DNA of 64,000 nucleotides, taken from positions 248,001 to 312,000 of the forward strand of contig JAUHJS010000001.1 of NCBI GenBank assembly GCA_030412945.1, read 5' to 3'. The stretch comes from Shiella aurantiaca (GTDB lineage Bacteria; Bacteroidota; Bacteroidia; Cytophagales; Cyclobacteriaceae). Below, one piece after another: positions 8,749 to 16,561 of this stretch. Position numbers and translations under genes: made by a program. The notes beneath the pieces were generated by a model. It was not told the origin of the DNA, ran no database searches, and worked only from the letters and a program-made list of their open reading frames with translations. Each line of letters begins with the position of its first letter. Within the stretch, counting starts at the first letter, position 1.

Positions 8749-10380
8749 TTACTGCTTAATAAGGCGCTGTACCCACTGCTGGGCTCCGGCTTGTACGCGT
8801 ATGAGGTATACGCCCTGCCCAAGTTCCGGTAAGGCCAATTCCGATTCCCCGTTTTCAAAGCTAAGCGGCTGCTGTATGAGCACTTTTCCTTCTTGGTTCA
8901 CTACCATCACCTCAGCCTCAGGCACTTGTATGGGTGCTATTTTCAGAAATAAATTGTCTTGATTTAAAGGATTCGGATAAATCACCAACCCTTGGAACAC
9001 CTCTTCCGGAAGGCCATTAATCAAATCACCAAAAACACGTGAAAAGGTAGGGATGCCATAGCCTATTCTATCATTAGGATCATTGGAGGCTGTTGCCGTT
9101 TCCCGTACTTTTTGTAGCAATTCTGCCGCTGTAAGCGTAGGAAGTGCCTGCCAAAGTCCGGTTACCAATCCGGCTATCTGAGGAGAGGCGAAAGAAGTAC
9201 CGTTTCCACTGGTGATGCTTCCACTTGAATTGACTAATTGTGTGCTGCCCCCAATGCAGGTTACATCCGGTTTCACCCGATTATCAGCACTTGGCCCCCA
9301 GCTGCTAAATGAAGAAATGCTCTGGTCGGGATTTAAAGAACCCACCGCCAGTACGTTTATGGCATCAGCCGGAGTGGTGATGTATTTCCATGAGTTGGCG
9401 CCTTCATTGCCTGCGCTTACCACCACCATCATGCCTTTGCTGAACGCCCAATCGGCCGCTTGGGCAATAACAGAGGTAGTACCATTCATTTGCTCGTAGG
9501 TATAGTTCATTTGATCATCGTCAAACAAATTATAGCCTAAAGAGCTGTTAATTACGTCTACACCCAGGCTATCGCTAAATTCTGCCGCCCGCTGCCAATA
9601 GTATTCTTCCACGCGGTATTCGCTGCGCACCACTTCGGTTACACACAACACGATTTGCGCCTCAGGTACTATGCCTTGGTATTCATCCCGGATTTGAGCG
9701 GTAAGCGTGGAAAGTACTCGCGTACCGTGGTCGGAATATTGATAGATGGATTGAGAAGGAGCAGTGAAATTACGGGCTGCTACCAATAAATTTTCTGTAA
9801 ACAAATGCGAAAAAGGCTCTATTTGATCTACCCCAGAAAAGCCGCCATCAAAAACGGCCACGATCATACCTTCACCTTTAAAAGCTTGCTCATGCATGCG
9901 TGGAATGCCCAATAAATTAAGCTGATTTTCGTTTTTCAAGGAATTGGCTGCCACGCCATAGCGATAGGATTTCGTGCCTCCATAAGCCGCCATGGAATTT
10001 TGCGAATCCAGAGGGCCTAAATAGCGGGTTTCACTTACTACGTCCAATTGGGAAATGCCCTGCAATACAGCATCGGTACAAGAAACCACACAGGCATTGT
10101 TCCATTTCAAAGGAAACAGAACACGCCCTCCTGCTTCACTTACCGCTTGCAAATAGGTTTCATTTACGGGCAAATCCTCCGCAACAACCTCAATTTCTTG
10201 TTTCGCCCTGCGGGCAATAGCCTTTTCGGAAAGAAAGGCTTCGGGTGCATTAACCGAATAGGTAGAGTTTTCTTTGTCTGTAAAAAAAACGGCATACAGA
10301 TTCTCCTCTTGTGCCAAGGCCAAAGACGAAGAAAAAAACAACATGAACAGTATTCCAATCCCTTTATTCTTCTTTGCCAT
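8749..10380 (-). CDS. S8 family serine protease with type IX secretion C-terminal domain
   Basis: 543 aa. A signal peptide (residues 1-23) is followed by an inhibitor-like prodomain, then the subtilisin domain with the triad D178 (VAVFDGG), H218 (YSDHGTRV) and S396 (NGTSFASP) and the oxyanion-hole N325 (SAGNEGAN). Residues from about 465 form a T9SS sorting domain (IYPNPLNQDN ... VYLIRVQAG), which directs the protein through the outer membrane for release or surface attachment. Related Bacteroidota S8 proteases act in peptide nutrition. Its start overlaps the end of the upstream lipoprotein gene by 17 bp, so the two are coupled. Confidence 0.93.
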   Translation of the reverse strand: MAKKNKGIGILFMLFFSSSLALAQEENLYAVFFTDKENSTYSVNAPEAFLSEKAIARRAKQEIEVVAEDLPVNETYLQAVSEAGGRVLFPLKWNNACVVSCTDAVLQGISQLDVVSETRYLGPLDSQNSMAAYGGTKSYRYGVAANSLKNENQLNLLGIPRMHEQAFKGEGMIVAVFDGGFSGVDQIEPFSHLFTENLLVAARNFTAPSQSIYQYSDHGTRVLSTLTAQIRDEYQGIVPEAQIVLCVTEVVRSEYRVEEYYWQRAAEFSDSLGVDVINSSLGYNLFDDDQMNYTYEQMNGTTSVIAQAADWAFSKGMMVVVSAGNEGANSWKYITTPADAINVLAVGSLNPDQSISSFSSWGPSADNRVKPDVTCIGGSTQLVNSSGSITSGNGTSFASPQIAGLVTGLWQALPTLTAAELLQKVRETATASNDPNDRIGYGIPTFSRVFGDLINGLPEEVFQGLVIYPNPLNQDNLFLKIAPIQVPEAEVMVVNQEGKVLIQQPLSFENGESELALPELGQGVYLIRVQAGAQQWVQRLIKQ

Positions 10381-11053
10381 GTGCGGTCAATATGTAGTGG
10401 AGGCGCTCGCCAAATTCAATTATCTGCTGTCCGCGACAATCCTCTTGGCTGCAATAGATGGTTTTATTTTTTTCCGAATATACCAAACCTACGCCTTTTT
10501 GAAAAATTTCCCGGTAATCATCCTCCCCAGTTACGTTATCGGTATAGTTGCGTTGGAGCACCTCCAGCACGGGCGTGTAAGTTAAGGTATCGTATTGAAA
10601 GATATTCTCGCTATTGGTCACCTCAAAGAGCTGTTCCTGTGCCGATTGCAAGGCATAGCCGTTCCATTGGAGGCCTGTTTGGGGTGGAAAAGCCAACACA
10701 ATGGTCGAAATTGTGCCGCGTGTAAGGATTAATTGGTTTGGCCTGCGTTCGGCTATCCAAAGAGAATCTTCTTGCCATGCACCCGAGGAACTCAGGCTAT
10801 AGCTTACCAACTCCATTTGCTTTACTTCCTCCGTCCACAAAAGGGTATCTTCCAATTGCCAACGCACCTGAAATGTATCTTGCGCTATGGTTTTATCAAT
10901 GCGGTATTGAGTCCGTACTACGGTATATTCCCAGTAGCGACCACCTTCCAAGGGGAAATAGTCATAGCCAAGGCGCGCTTCGTCCTTCTCGAAAGGTTCG
11001 AGCGAACAGGCACCTAGGCCTAGCAAGAGGAATATCCCGAGGAAACGTCTCAT
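10364..11053 (-). CDS. Lipoprotein of unknown function
   Basis: 229 aa with a lipoprotein signal: MRRFLGIFLLLGLGAC, lipidated Cys at 16. Mature part is beta-rich with aromatic pairs, and no catalytic motif was recognised. YFPLEGGRYWEYTV at the start of the mature part resembles small envelope lipoproteins of Bacteroidota. It overlaps mnmA upstream by 4 bp and the S8 protease downstream by 17 bp, so it is in the middle of a coupled unit. The placement suggests a shared transcript, not a shared function with mnmA. Confidence 0.75.
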   Translation of the reverse strand: MRRFLGIFLLLGLGACSLEPFEKDEARLGYDYFPLEGGRYWEYTVVRTQYRIDKTIAQDTFQVRWQLEDTLLWTEEVKQMELVSYSLSSSGAWQEDSLWIAERRPNQLILTRGTISTIVLAFPPQTGLQWNGYALQSAQEQLFEVTNSENIFQYDTLTYTPVLEVLQRNYTDNVTGEDDYREIFQKGVGLVYSEKNKTIYCSQEDCRGQQIIEFGERLHYILTAHGKEE

Positions 11054-12168
11054 TTATTTTGCTGATGCTGACGGAAGGAAGAGGAAATCCAACCACCTCC
11101 TATCACATCATCGCCTTCATAAAATACTGCCGCCTGTCCGGGCGCTATGGCATTGACATCATTCCCGAAGAATACCTTCATCACATCGTCTACCTGCTCA
11201 ATAATGGCCGGATTGCCATCATCATTATAGCGTACTTTGGTAATGGTATCTTTCTTAATCCCTTTCAAATCAGGGTATTTAATCATATTCAGGTTGCGCA
11301 CATACATACCATTGCGAGCCAATTCATCGAAAGTGCCCAGTACCACGCGATTGGTCTCTTTCTGAATTTCCACCACAAAAGCCGGATAGCCCAAGGTGAT
11401 GCCCAAGCCTTTACGCTGACCAATGGTATAGAAAGGATAGCCTTGGTGTTTGCCCACTACAGTGCCGTCTTCCAATACAAAATCGCCTCCACGTACTTGT
11501 TCTTCCAATTCGGGGATTCTGCGCTTCAAAAATCCGCGGTAATCGTTATCGGGCACAAAGCAGATTTCGTAGGACTCAGGCTTTTTCACCAAATCCAAGA
11601 AACCACGCTCTATGGCCATTTCTCTAATTTCTGCTTTTGTCAAATGACCCAAAGGGAAAATCGTGCGACTCAGGCTTTGCTGACTCACTCCCCACAGCGC
11701 ATAGGATTGGTCTTTGTTTTCGTCCTTGCCTTTAGAAATGACATAACGGCCATTTTCTTCGCGCACATTGGCATAATGCCCCGTAGCGATAAAATCACAA
11801 CCCAGTTTATCGGCCCTGCGTAACAAGGAATCCCACTTGATGTGGGTATTGCAAAGCACACAAGGATTAGGTGTACGTCCTTCCAAGTATTCGCTCGTGA
11901 AGTGATTGATGACGAAATCGCCAAACTCTTCACGGATATCTAAAATGTAATGGGGGAATCCTAGGTTGACCGCGATATTGCGCGCATCGTTGATGGAATC
12001 AAGGCTGCAACAGCCGGTTTCTTTTTTGGAGGATCCTGAGGACGCGTAGTCCCAGGTTTTCATGGTCATGCCAATTACCTCATAGCCTTGCTCGTGAAGA
12101 AGAACAGCCGCTAGCGAGCTGTCGATGCCACCACTCATGGCCACAAGCACTCTTCCTTTTTTACTCAT
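11050..12168 (-). CDS. mnmA: tRNA-specific 2-thiouridylase MnmA
   Basis: 372 aa. It thiolates U34 of Lys, Glu and Gln tRNAs, using ATP and a persulfide from the IscS/Tus route. The PP-loop SGGIDSS is at 12-18. The two catalytic Cys are in NPCVLCNTHIKW (C106, with an additional C103) and SYEICFVPD (C203), matching C102 and C199 of E. coli. The central FYTIGQRKGLGI motif and a C-terminal beta-barrel ending in AVFYEGDDVIGGGWI are present. Its ATG lies 81 bp after the DUF6952 stop, with a terminator-like hairpin and a promoter-like box in the gap. Confidence 0.96.
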   Translation of the reverse strand: MSKKGRVLVAMSGGIDSSLAAVLLHEQGYEVIGMTMKTWDYASSGSSKKETGCCSLDSINDARNIAVNLGFPHYILDIREEFGDFVINHFTSEYLEGRTPNPCVLCNTHIKWDSLLRRADKLGCDFIATGHYANVREENGRYVISKGKDENKDQSYALWGVSQQSLSRTIFPLGHLTKAEIREMAIERGFLDLVKKPESYEICFVPDNDYRGFLKRRIPELEEQVRGGDFVLEDGTVVGKHQGYPFYTIGQRKGLGITLGYPAFVVEIQKETNRVVLGTFDELARNGMYVRNLNMIKYPDLKGIKKDTITKVRYNDDGNPAIIEQVDDVMKVFFGNDVNAIAPGQAAVFYEGDDVIGGGWISSSFRQHQQNK

Positions 12169-12204
12169 AATTTGTCCATTGCAACAGGTTCAAAGCCTGC
12201 GTTG

Positions 12205-12243
12205 GTAAAAATGCCGATACCACTCAGCATCGGCACAAAGATA
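12205..12243 (-). promoter_or_regulatory. Terminator hairpin overlapped by a promoter ahead of mnmA
   Basis: On the minus strand TATCTTTG (12243-12236) is a -7 box. Directly after it TGCCGAT (12235-12229) pairs with ATCGGCA (12218-12212), followed by TTTTT. Transcripts coming from DUF6952 would include the full hairpin and stop; transcripts from the box would start about 12230, inside the 5' arm, and escape. The -33 region has no clear TTG. Confidence 0.4.
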
Positions 12244-12249
12244 GGGATT

Positions 12250-12492
12250 TTACGAAATAGATTCCCGTACTTTTTTGGTGTAATCGCGCAGCGCCTCTTT
12301 AAAGTCTTTCTGCGTGGCTTCCATGTATTCCAATATCCAGATGGCGGCCAAGGCATGCGTCAGTTTTTCGCCTTCATCAGTTCCTTCTACCTCAAAGGGC
12401 AATTCTTGCTCCTCCAATAGGGCATTTTCTACCGAGCGAAGGGCTTCAGTGCTGCGTGTTTCTACTAAATGCTTAATAACCGGAATCTTCAT
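12250..12492 (-). CDS. DUF6952 family small protein
   Basis: 80 aa, no signal or membrane segment, acidic. Starts MKIPVIKHLVETRSTEALRS and is mostly helical. The pattern matches the small conserved DUF6952 family that in Bacteroidota typically sits beside a thioredoxin gene, as here: its ATG is 3 bp after the thioredoxin stop. Function unknown; the constant pairing suggests a link to thioredoxin-based redox or to a shared partner, which is an inference. Confidence 0.8.
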   Translation of the reverse strand: MKIPVIKHLVETRSTEALRSVENALLEEQELPFEVEGTDEGEKLTHALAAIWILEYMEATQKDFKEALRDYTKKVRESIS

Positions 12493-12495
12493 GAT

Positions 12496-12813
12496 TTAAT
12501 TCAAATGCGACAATAATTCTACAAAAGCTTCTTCCTTACTGGTAGTAACCGTCTCTAGCAATTCCCCATTTTTGAACACGGCAAAGAAAGGTAAGTTGCT
12601 CACATTGGCCATTTTACGCGCTTCGGGGTTTTCTTCGGCATTCACATCCAAAAAGGTGATGCCCGCAAAGCGCTCGTCTTCCGATAGCCTGCGGTACTTG
12701 GGAGAAAACAGTTTGCAGCTCCCACACCAATCGGCAAAATACTTCACCACCACTTTTTCTGATTCTTGTACTTTTTGTTTGAAATCCACATCGCTGGATA
12801 CTATAACCGCCAT
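12496..12813 (-). CDS. Thioredoxin-family protein
   Basis: 105 aa, single thioredoxin fold without a signal peptide, so cytoplasmic. The active site is WCGSCK (C30, C33), a variant of the classical WCGPC: Ser replaces Pro, which generally makes the disulfide less reducing. The cis-Pro loop is in NLPFFAVFKNGE. The next gene is DUF6952, 3 bp away. A thiol-disulfide role is certain in outline; the substrate is unknown. Confidence 0.92.
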   Translation of the reverse strand: MAVIVSSDVDFKQKVQESEKVVVKYFADWCGSCKLFSPKYRRLSEDERFAGITFLDVNAEENPEARKMANVSNLPFFAVFKNGELLETVTTSKEEAFVELLSHLN

Positions 12814-12843
12814 ATTCTATCTGTTTTTATTGATTTAAGGCCA

Positions 12844-12851
12844 CAAAGATA
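12844..12851 (-). promoter_or_regulatory. Promoter -7 box of the thioredoxin operon
   Basis: TATCTTTG on the minus strand, 31-38 bp upstream of the thioredoxin ATG. A TTG occurs 23 bp further upstream, slightly longer than the usual spacer. Confidence 0.45.
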
Positions 12852-12922
12852 CACTTAAGCGCTAGGAAACTTTACAAGCATAAAAAGATTATATAGTTTC
12901 GCAGGCACAAAAATACAAAACC

Positions 12923-13495
12923 ATGGCTTTACGCATTCCTGTACTCTTGGCTGAAGTGAAAAACCTGAGCGATGCCCGCTATGGAGCCGGCATGGGGGTA
13001 GAAATGATGAGTTTTACCTTTGAGCGCTCGCAGGCTTCGCAGATTGAGTTGGCTTTGTTCAAGGATATTGTGGGATGGATTGCCGGAGTAAAGCTGGTGG
13101 GCGATTTTGGGAACGAAGCCCTCCCTTATGTAGAGGAAATGCTGGCCGAAATCCCCTTTGACTATGTGATTACCGAAAACACAGCCGTAGCGGAAGCCCT
13201 TGTACAAAACGGAAAAGCGGTAATTTGGAAAACAACTACGCCTGAAAACCTATTCCCCGCAGCCGCCTATCAGTGGCTCGATATACCCAGCCTTCCTGTA
13301 GCAGAAGTGCCCTCAAGCGCTCAAAATATTCTGTTTGGAGGACAAATCAGTACCGAAAACCTAGCTGAGATAGAACAGCATAGCGTCATTAAAGGCCTTG
13401 TGCTAAAAGGAAGCGAGGAAATCCGCCCGGGCTATAAAGACTACGACCAACTGGCCGATATCCTAGAAGCCCTAGAGGTAGATGCACCGTATTAA
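12923..13495 (+). CDS. TrpF-like beta/alpha-barrel protein without the catalytic cysteine
   Basis: 190 aa, cytoplasmic. The first 30 residues line up with phosphoribosylanthranilate isomerase (TrpF): VLLAEVKNLSDARYGAGM against the usual V-K-I-C-G-I-T-x-x-x-D-A pattern, then a MSFTF strand like the GFIF strand. The catalytic Cys of the KICG motif is Ala here. The general-acid region may be kept (QWLDIPSLP), and LFGGQISTENLAEI resembles the C-terminal phosphate-binding loop of TrpF. It stands alone, not in a trp operon, and is followed by two strong hairpins. It is probably a diverged paralogue with another role; anthranilate isomerase activity looks unlikely. Confidence 0.65.
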   Translation: MALRIPVLLAEVKNLSDARYGAGMGVEMMSFTFERSQASQIELALFKDIVGWIAGVKLVGDFGNEALPYVEEMLAEIPFDYVITENTAVAEALVQNGKAVIWKTTTPENLFPAAAYQWLDIPSLPVAEVPSSAQNILFGGQISTENLAEIEQHSVIKGLVLKGSEEIRPGYKDYDQLADILEALEVDAPY

Positions 13496-13558
13496 GGGTT
13501 TTTAGGGGCTTAAGCTTCCTATAAACCCATTCTTTAAAACGTCCTCTGCTAGTGATAA

Positions 13559-13598
13559 AAAAGATGCTTATGTTTTAGGAAAAACATAAGCATCTTTT
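13559..13598. terminator. Hairpin 1: 18-bp perfect stem, bidirectional terminator-like
   Basis: Arms 13559-13576 and 13581-13598 are perfect inverted repeats (AAAAGATGCTTATGTTTT) with a 4-nt loop AGGA. The A-tract before and T-tract after make it able to stop transcription in both directions. It lies 63 bp after the stop of the TrpF-like gene. Confidence 0.75.
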
Positions 13599-13602
13599 GA
13601 GG

Positions 13603-13643
13603 AAAACTACCGCATGTTTTTAGAAAAGATGCGGTAGTTTTTT
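13603..13643 (+). terminator. Hairpin 2: 13-bp stem with T-tract
   Basis: Arms 13603-13615 (AAAACTACCGCAT) and 13629-13641 pair perfectly across a 13-nt loop and end in TTTTTT. It follows hairpin 1 by only 4 bp. The rest of the 13496-13803 gap holds no reading frame or other signal that I can see. Confidence 0.7.
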
Positions 13644-13803
13644 CAAGGCCTTTAAAACAGCATTTAGTACCTAAGTGGCTATCCTAGTAAGATAGTGCCG
13701 CTTATCCCCCGACACTGTAAAAAAATATTCATGCTATTTCAAACCATTTCTCAAAGCTTGCGTTATTTAGAATGTGTCTACATTGGCTAATTCAAGTCCT
13801 TAG

Positions 13804-14097
13804 ATGAAAAAATCAATTTACATACTCAGTGTCATTTTTTTTCTTGCCAACCTGGGTGCAAGCTGTTGCATTGAGCAAATTAGTTTTTTTTCAGCACAAC
13901 AGACTGAGGAAAATCTACCCAAAGAGTCAAAAGAATCTAGTTCGGTTTCTTTTGGTCAACAAAAACAAATCCTACTTACGGGTAGTCTCCCATCCCCAGA
14001 AAAGCCTCACTATTCAAGTCCCTCTCCCCTTACCAAGGTAAATAAGATTTTTATTCATAAAAGTCTGTTTATCCTCAATCGTTCGCTTCTACTATAG
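13804..14097 (+). CDS. Small exported protein of unknown function (tentative)
   Basis: 97 aa. It begins MKKSIYILSVIFFLANLGAS followed by CCIEQ, a hydrophobic leader with a possible lipobox-like Cys pair at 21-22. The remainder is Ser/Pro/Gln-rich and low in complexity, ending in a hydrophobic SLFILNRSLLL. I recognise no family. The export signal and ATG with AT-rich leader speak for a gene; the lack of conserved features and its place in an accessory stretch speak for caution. Confidence 0.4.
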   Translation: MKKSIYILSVIFFLANLGASCCIEQISFFSAQQTEENLPKESKESSSVSFGQQKQILLTGSLPSPEKPHYSSPSPLTKVNKIFIHKSLFILNRSLLL

Positions 14098-14222
14098 CCA
14101 TAGTTTCATCTTACGTTTTGCTCTACAAAGCAAATGCTGATTGCCTCTTGAGTTTCATTTGAAACGAGGGCTATCCTGCTTTGTGACCCTCTTCTTCCCC
14201 TTTGTACTAAACTTAAGAAAAG

Positions 14223-14405
14223 ATGAAAACTTCAATGCTAGAGTATTGTAAAACTATACTATCCAAAGTATCCTTTAACCATAAATTATATTTTAAGGAA
14301 TACAAAAAATCTTCCTCATGGCTTAGCGCCAAAGAACGGTATGAGCTAAAGAAATGGCTTAGGGATAACAATATTTTGCCTCTTCGAGAAAGTAAGCAAT
14401 CGTAA
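14223..14405 (+). CDS. Small conserved Bacteroidota protein (60 aa)
   Basis: 60 aa, basic, no signal peptide: MKTSMLEYCKTILSKVSFNH, then KLYFKEYKKS and SAKERYELKKWLRDNNILP. This resembles a short protein seen repeatedly in Bacteroidota genomes (SMLxYCKTIL-KVSF-xxLFxKEYxKS) whose function is not known; the recognition is from memory, not from a search. It lies 58 bp upstream of the TerC-family gene in the same direction, so cotranscription is likely. Confidence 0.7.
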   Translation: MKTSMLEYCKTILSKVSFNHKLYFKEYKKSSSWLSAKERYELKKWLRDNNILPLRESKQS

Positions 14406-14463
14406 ACCATCGAAGTCCAATCAGAATACACCCACTCAAACGCTTTAAAAAACAATTTTAACT

Positions 14464-15384
14464 ATGGAAGCATCTACTTTATGGATAGGCTTTAATGCAT
14501 TTATTGTCGTGATGTTAATCATTGACTTGGGGATTTTTCATAAAAAATCCCATGAAGTATCTGTCAAAGAGGCCTTAACCTGGACAGGCGTTTGGGTGGC
14601 CTTAGCCTTTCTCTTCAACGTATTTATTTACTACTATTTTGGCGAGGAACGTGCCTATGAGTTTTTGACAGGCTATGTGATTGAAAAATCATTAAGTGTC
14701 GACAATATTTTTGTAATGGTGCTGATATTCTCCTACTTCAATGTACCCAACAAATTTCAGCATAAGGTGCTGTTCTGGGGGATTCTTGGAGCCATTATTA
14801 TGCGGGTAATTTTTATTCTATCGGGCGTTGAGCTAATCCAGAACTTTCATTGGCTGATTTACCTCTTTGGTGGTTTCCTGATCTATACTGGGATCAAGAT
14901 ATTTTTCTCTAATGGGGAACAGGTAGAAATGGAAAAGAACGTGGTGGTGCGCCTGGCGCGCAAAATTTTTAGAATTACCCCAGACTTTGAAGAGGATAAA
15001 TTCTTTGTCCGTAAGAAGGGTGTCCTTTGGGTTACTCCTTTGTTTGTGGTGGTTCTTGTGGTAGAGTTTACCGACTTGATTTTTGCCGTTGACTCCATCC
15101 CCGCCATATTATCTATCACCAATGACACATTTATTGTTTATACATCCAATGTATTTGCCATTCTTGGACTTCGATCACTCTATTTTGCCTTGGCTGGAAT
15201 AGAGAAGTATTTCACCTATCTTAAGTATGGACTATCCATCATCCTGACTTTTGTGGGTGTGAAAATGTGTATCTCAGAGATTTATAAAATCCCCGTTGAG
15301 CTGTCATTGGGATTTATCGTACTAACCCTTTCTTTTACTGTTTTGGCCTCTATGGTATTGCAGGCCTCCAAAAAAACAGACTAA
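14464..15384 (+). CDS. TerC/Alx family integral membrane protein
   Basis: 306 aa, about nine membrane segments. The family signatures are visible: the N-terminal MEASTLWIGFNAFIVVMLII, LTGYVIEKSLSVDNIFVM, VEFTDLIFAVDSIPAILSIT and VYTSNVFAILGLRSLYFAL. The acidic residues in EKSLSVDN and FTDLIFAVDS are the likely metal-coordinating positions. TerC/Alx proteins are linked to tellurite resistance, manganese homeostasis and metal loading of exported proteins. In several bacteria a yybP-ykoY riboswitch controls them; I looked for one upstream and did not see it. Confidence 0.92.
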   Translation: MEASTLWIGFNAFIVVMLIIDLGIFHKKSHEVSVKEALTWTGVWVALAFLFNVFIYYYFGEERAYEFLTGYVIEKSLSVDNIFVMVLIFSYFNVPNKFQHKVLFWGILGAIIMRVIFILSGVELIQNFHWLIYLFGGFLIYTGIKIFFSNGEQVEMEKNVVVRLARKIFRITPDFEEDKFFVRKKGVLWVTPLFVVVLVVEFTDLIFAVDSIPAILSITNDTFIVYTSNVFAILGLRSLYFALAGIEKYFTYLKYGLSIILTFVGVKMCISEIYKIPVELSLGFIVLTLSFTVLASMVLQASKKTD

Positions 15385-15429
15385 GAGGTATAGAAGGACC
15401 TAAAACTACAGGAAGTGTGATTGCAGACT

Positions 15430-15536
15430 TGTCTAGTCCTGTTTTACGTTTACGATTTGTGTAAACCTATTTCAGGACTAGACACATTGTAAACCTATTC
15501 TAGGATTATCATAAAAACCGTAAACTTATTTTAGGA
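15430..15536. repeat. Inverted repeat plus three direct repeats, possible insertion-sequence end remnant
   Basis: TGTCTAGTCCTG (15430-15441) is an exact inverted repeat of CAGGACTAGACA (15473-15484), and GTTTAC/GTAAAC pair inside it. A 17-bp motif GTAAACYTATTYYAGGA occurs three times in direct orientation at 15461-15477, 15489-15505 and 15520-15536. Several related terminal repeats at one end are a known property of IS21-family elements, but no transposase gene is present, so this is a relic at most. Nothing else was seen in the 15385-15728 gap apart from this and the 33-bp repeat. Confidence 0.5.
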
Positions 15537-15628
15537 AAATGCAAGCAGGCGTTTCAAAGAACAACACAAGTCTCACCCTCGCTCAAAGCCAAAGAAGGAA
15601 GACTTGCGCTAGTTGGGGCTACAAATAC

Positions 15629-15661
15629 TCTGAACAGCACGCGTTAAAAAACGCGCGCTAG
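15629..15661. repeat. 33-bp direct repeat, left copy
   Basis: Identical over 33 bp to 16500-16532. It contains an internal hairpin CGCGTT-AAAA-AACGCG. The two copies bracket the orphan gene at 15729-16418. Confidence 0.9.
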
Positions 15662-15728
15662 CGGGGTTTAAATCAAAGAAAGATTTTATATTGATTCGTA
15701 AGTACCTAATTAATATTAGTAACTAGTA

Positions 15729-16418
15729 ATGAAATATCGCTTTTACATTTATTCGATTGTAGTCATCCTTCTTCTTCTATCCCTTCGTTTTTTTTCATTT
15801 GTTAGAACAACGAATGACTATTTAGACGATAATGAGTTGAATTACGAAATATCTAATTGTTTGAACTCATTTTTTTCAAACTATCTCCAATACCCGAAAG
15901 ATTTTCTTGAGTGGTCTACATTATCTATTGCTACTTGTAATGATTTCATAAAGCATATTGATTCTGAATTCAATTGGTCAGTAAGTGTTGATTCTACTGC
16001 TCAACTGGTACGAGTATATATTCATGATCCTTTAGCAGCTAAAATAGGCCTTTCAAAGATATTCAAAAGGAAAATTATGGACGTACCATTTGAAGACTGG
16101 TGTTCAAATAAGACTAATTTTGAAGTATTTAATGGAATTGAACGAGTGATAACTATTGATTCTTTAAGACTAATGAAAAGGCATTTTACTGACCTTAGAA
16201 AGAACTATATCGAATCTTTTCCAACAAATCTTGATGACCCTTCTAATTTTCTTTATCTAGCCCTTTTCAAGACGACCAATGATGTATCATGCACCGTGCT
16301 ATGTAATGGGTCAGGTGATATCATTCCTACAATACTTATTGAAGAGGCGAAAACATTAGGTAGGAAGTTCTTTTTAACATATAATGTTGATAGAGTGTAT
16401 ATTCAACTAGGATATTGA
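15729..16418 (+). CDS. Orphan protein with N-terminal membrane anchor
   Basis: 229 aa, not recognised. One hydrophobic N-terminal segment (residues about 5-25, YIYSIVVILLLLSLRFFSF) looks like a membrane anchor or uncleaved signal; the rest is soluble, with scattered Cys and mixed alpha/beta character. Base composition is clearly more AT-rich than the housekeeping neighbours. It lies alone between two identical 33-bp repeats, next to a repeat cluster that resembles an insertion-sequence end. Horizontal acquisition is plausible. Confidence 0.6.
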   Translation: MKYRFYIYSIVVILLLLSLRFFSFVRTTNDYLDDNELNYEISNCLNSFFSNYLQYPKDFLEWSTLSIATCNDFIKHIDSEFNWSVSVDSTAQLVRVYIHDPLAAKIGLSKIFKRKIMDVPFEDWCSNKTNFEVFNGIERVITIDSLRLMKRHFTDLRKNYIESFPTNLDDPSNFLYLALFKTTNDVSCTVLCNGSGDIIPTILIEEAKTLGRKFFLTYNVDRVYIQLGY

Positions 16419-16499
16419 AAAATAATCTATTTCAGCTAGCTTCTGCTAGCCTAATAGCTTTTAAATCCTCTATACACCAATTCTCGTCAGCCCTTTCAG

Positions 16500-16532
16500 T
16501 CTGAACAGCACGCGTTAAAAAACGCGCGCTAG
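16500..16532. repeat. 33-bp direct repeat, right copy
   Basis: Identical to 15629-15661, 871 bp apart start to start. It lies 29 bp beyond the stop of the convergent PAP2 gene. Confidence 0.9.
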
Positions 16533-16561
16533 AAGGATAAAGGATTGGCTAAAATAAAAAT

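Noticed and set aside
10738..11823. A 361-codon open frame on the plus strand
   Set aside because: Antisense to the lipoprotein gene and mnmA, whose overlapping genes have clear family matches.
13559..13641. Integron attC site
   Set aside because: The stems are perfect inverted repeats without the RYYYAAC/GTTRRRY boxes or extra-helical bases of attC, and no integron integrase was seen.
14098..14222. yybP-ykoY riboswitch ahead of the TerC gene
   Set aside because: I looked because Alx/TerC genes can carry it; no conserved GGGGAGUA-type core or matching stems were seen.
16500..16532. The 33-bp repeat as the terminator of the PAP2 gene
   Set aside because: The internal hairpin is not followed by a T-tract on the minus strand and an identical copy occurs where no gene ends.
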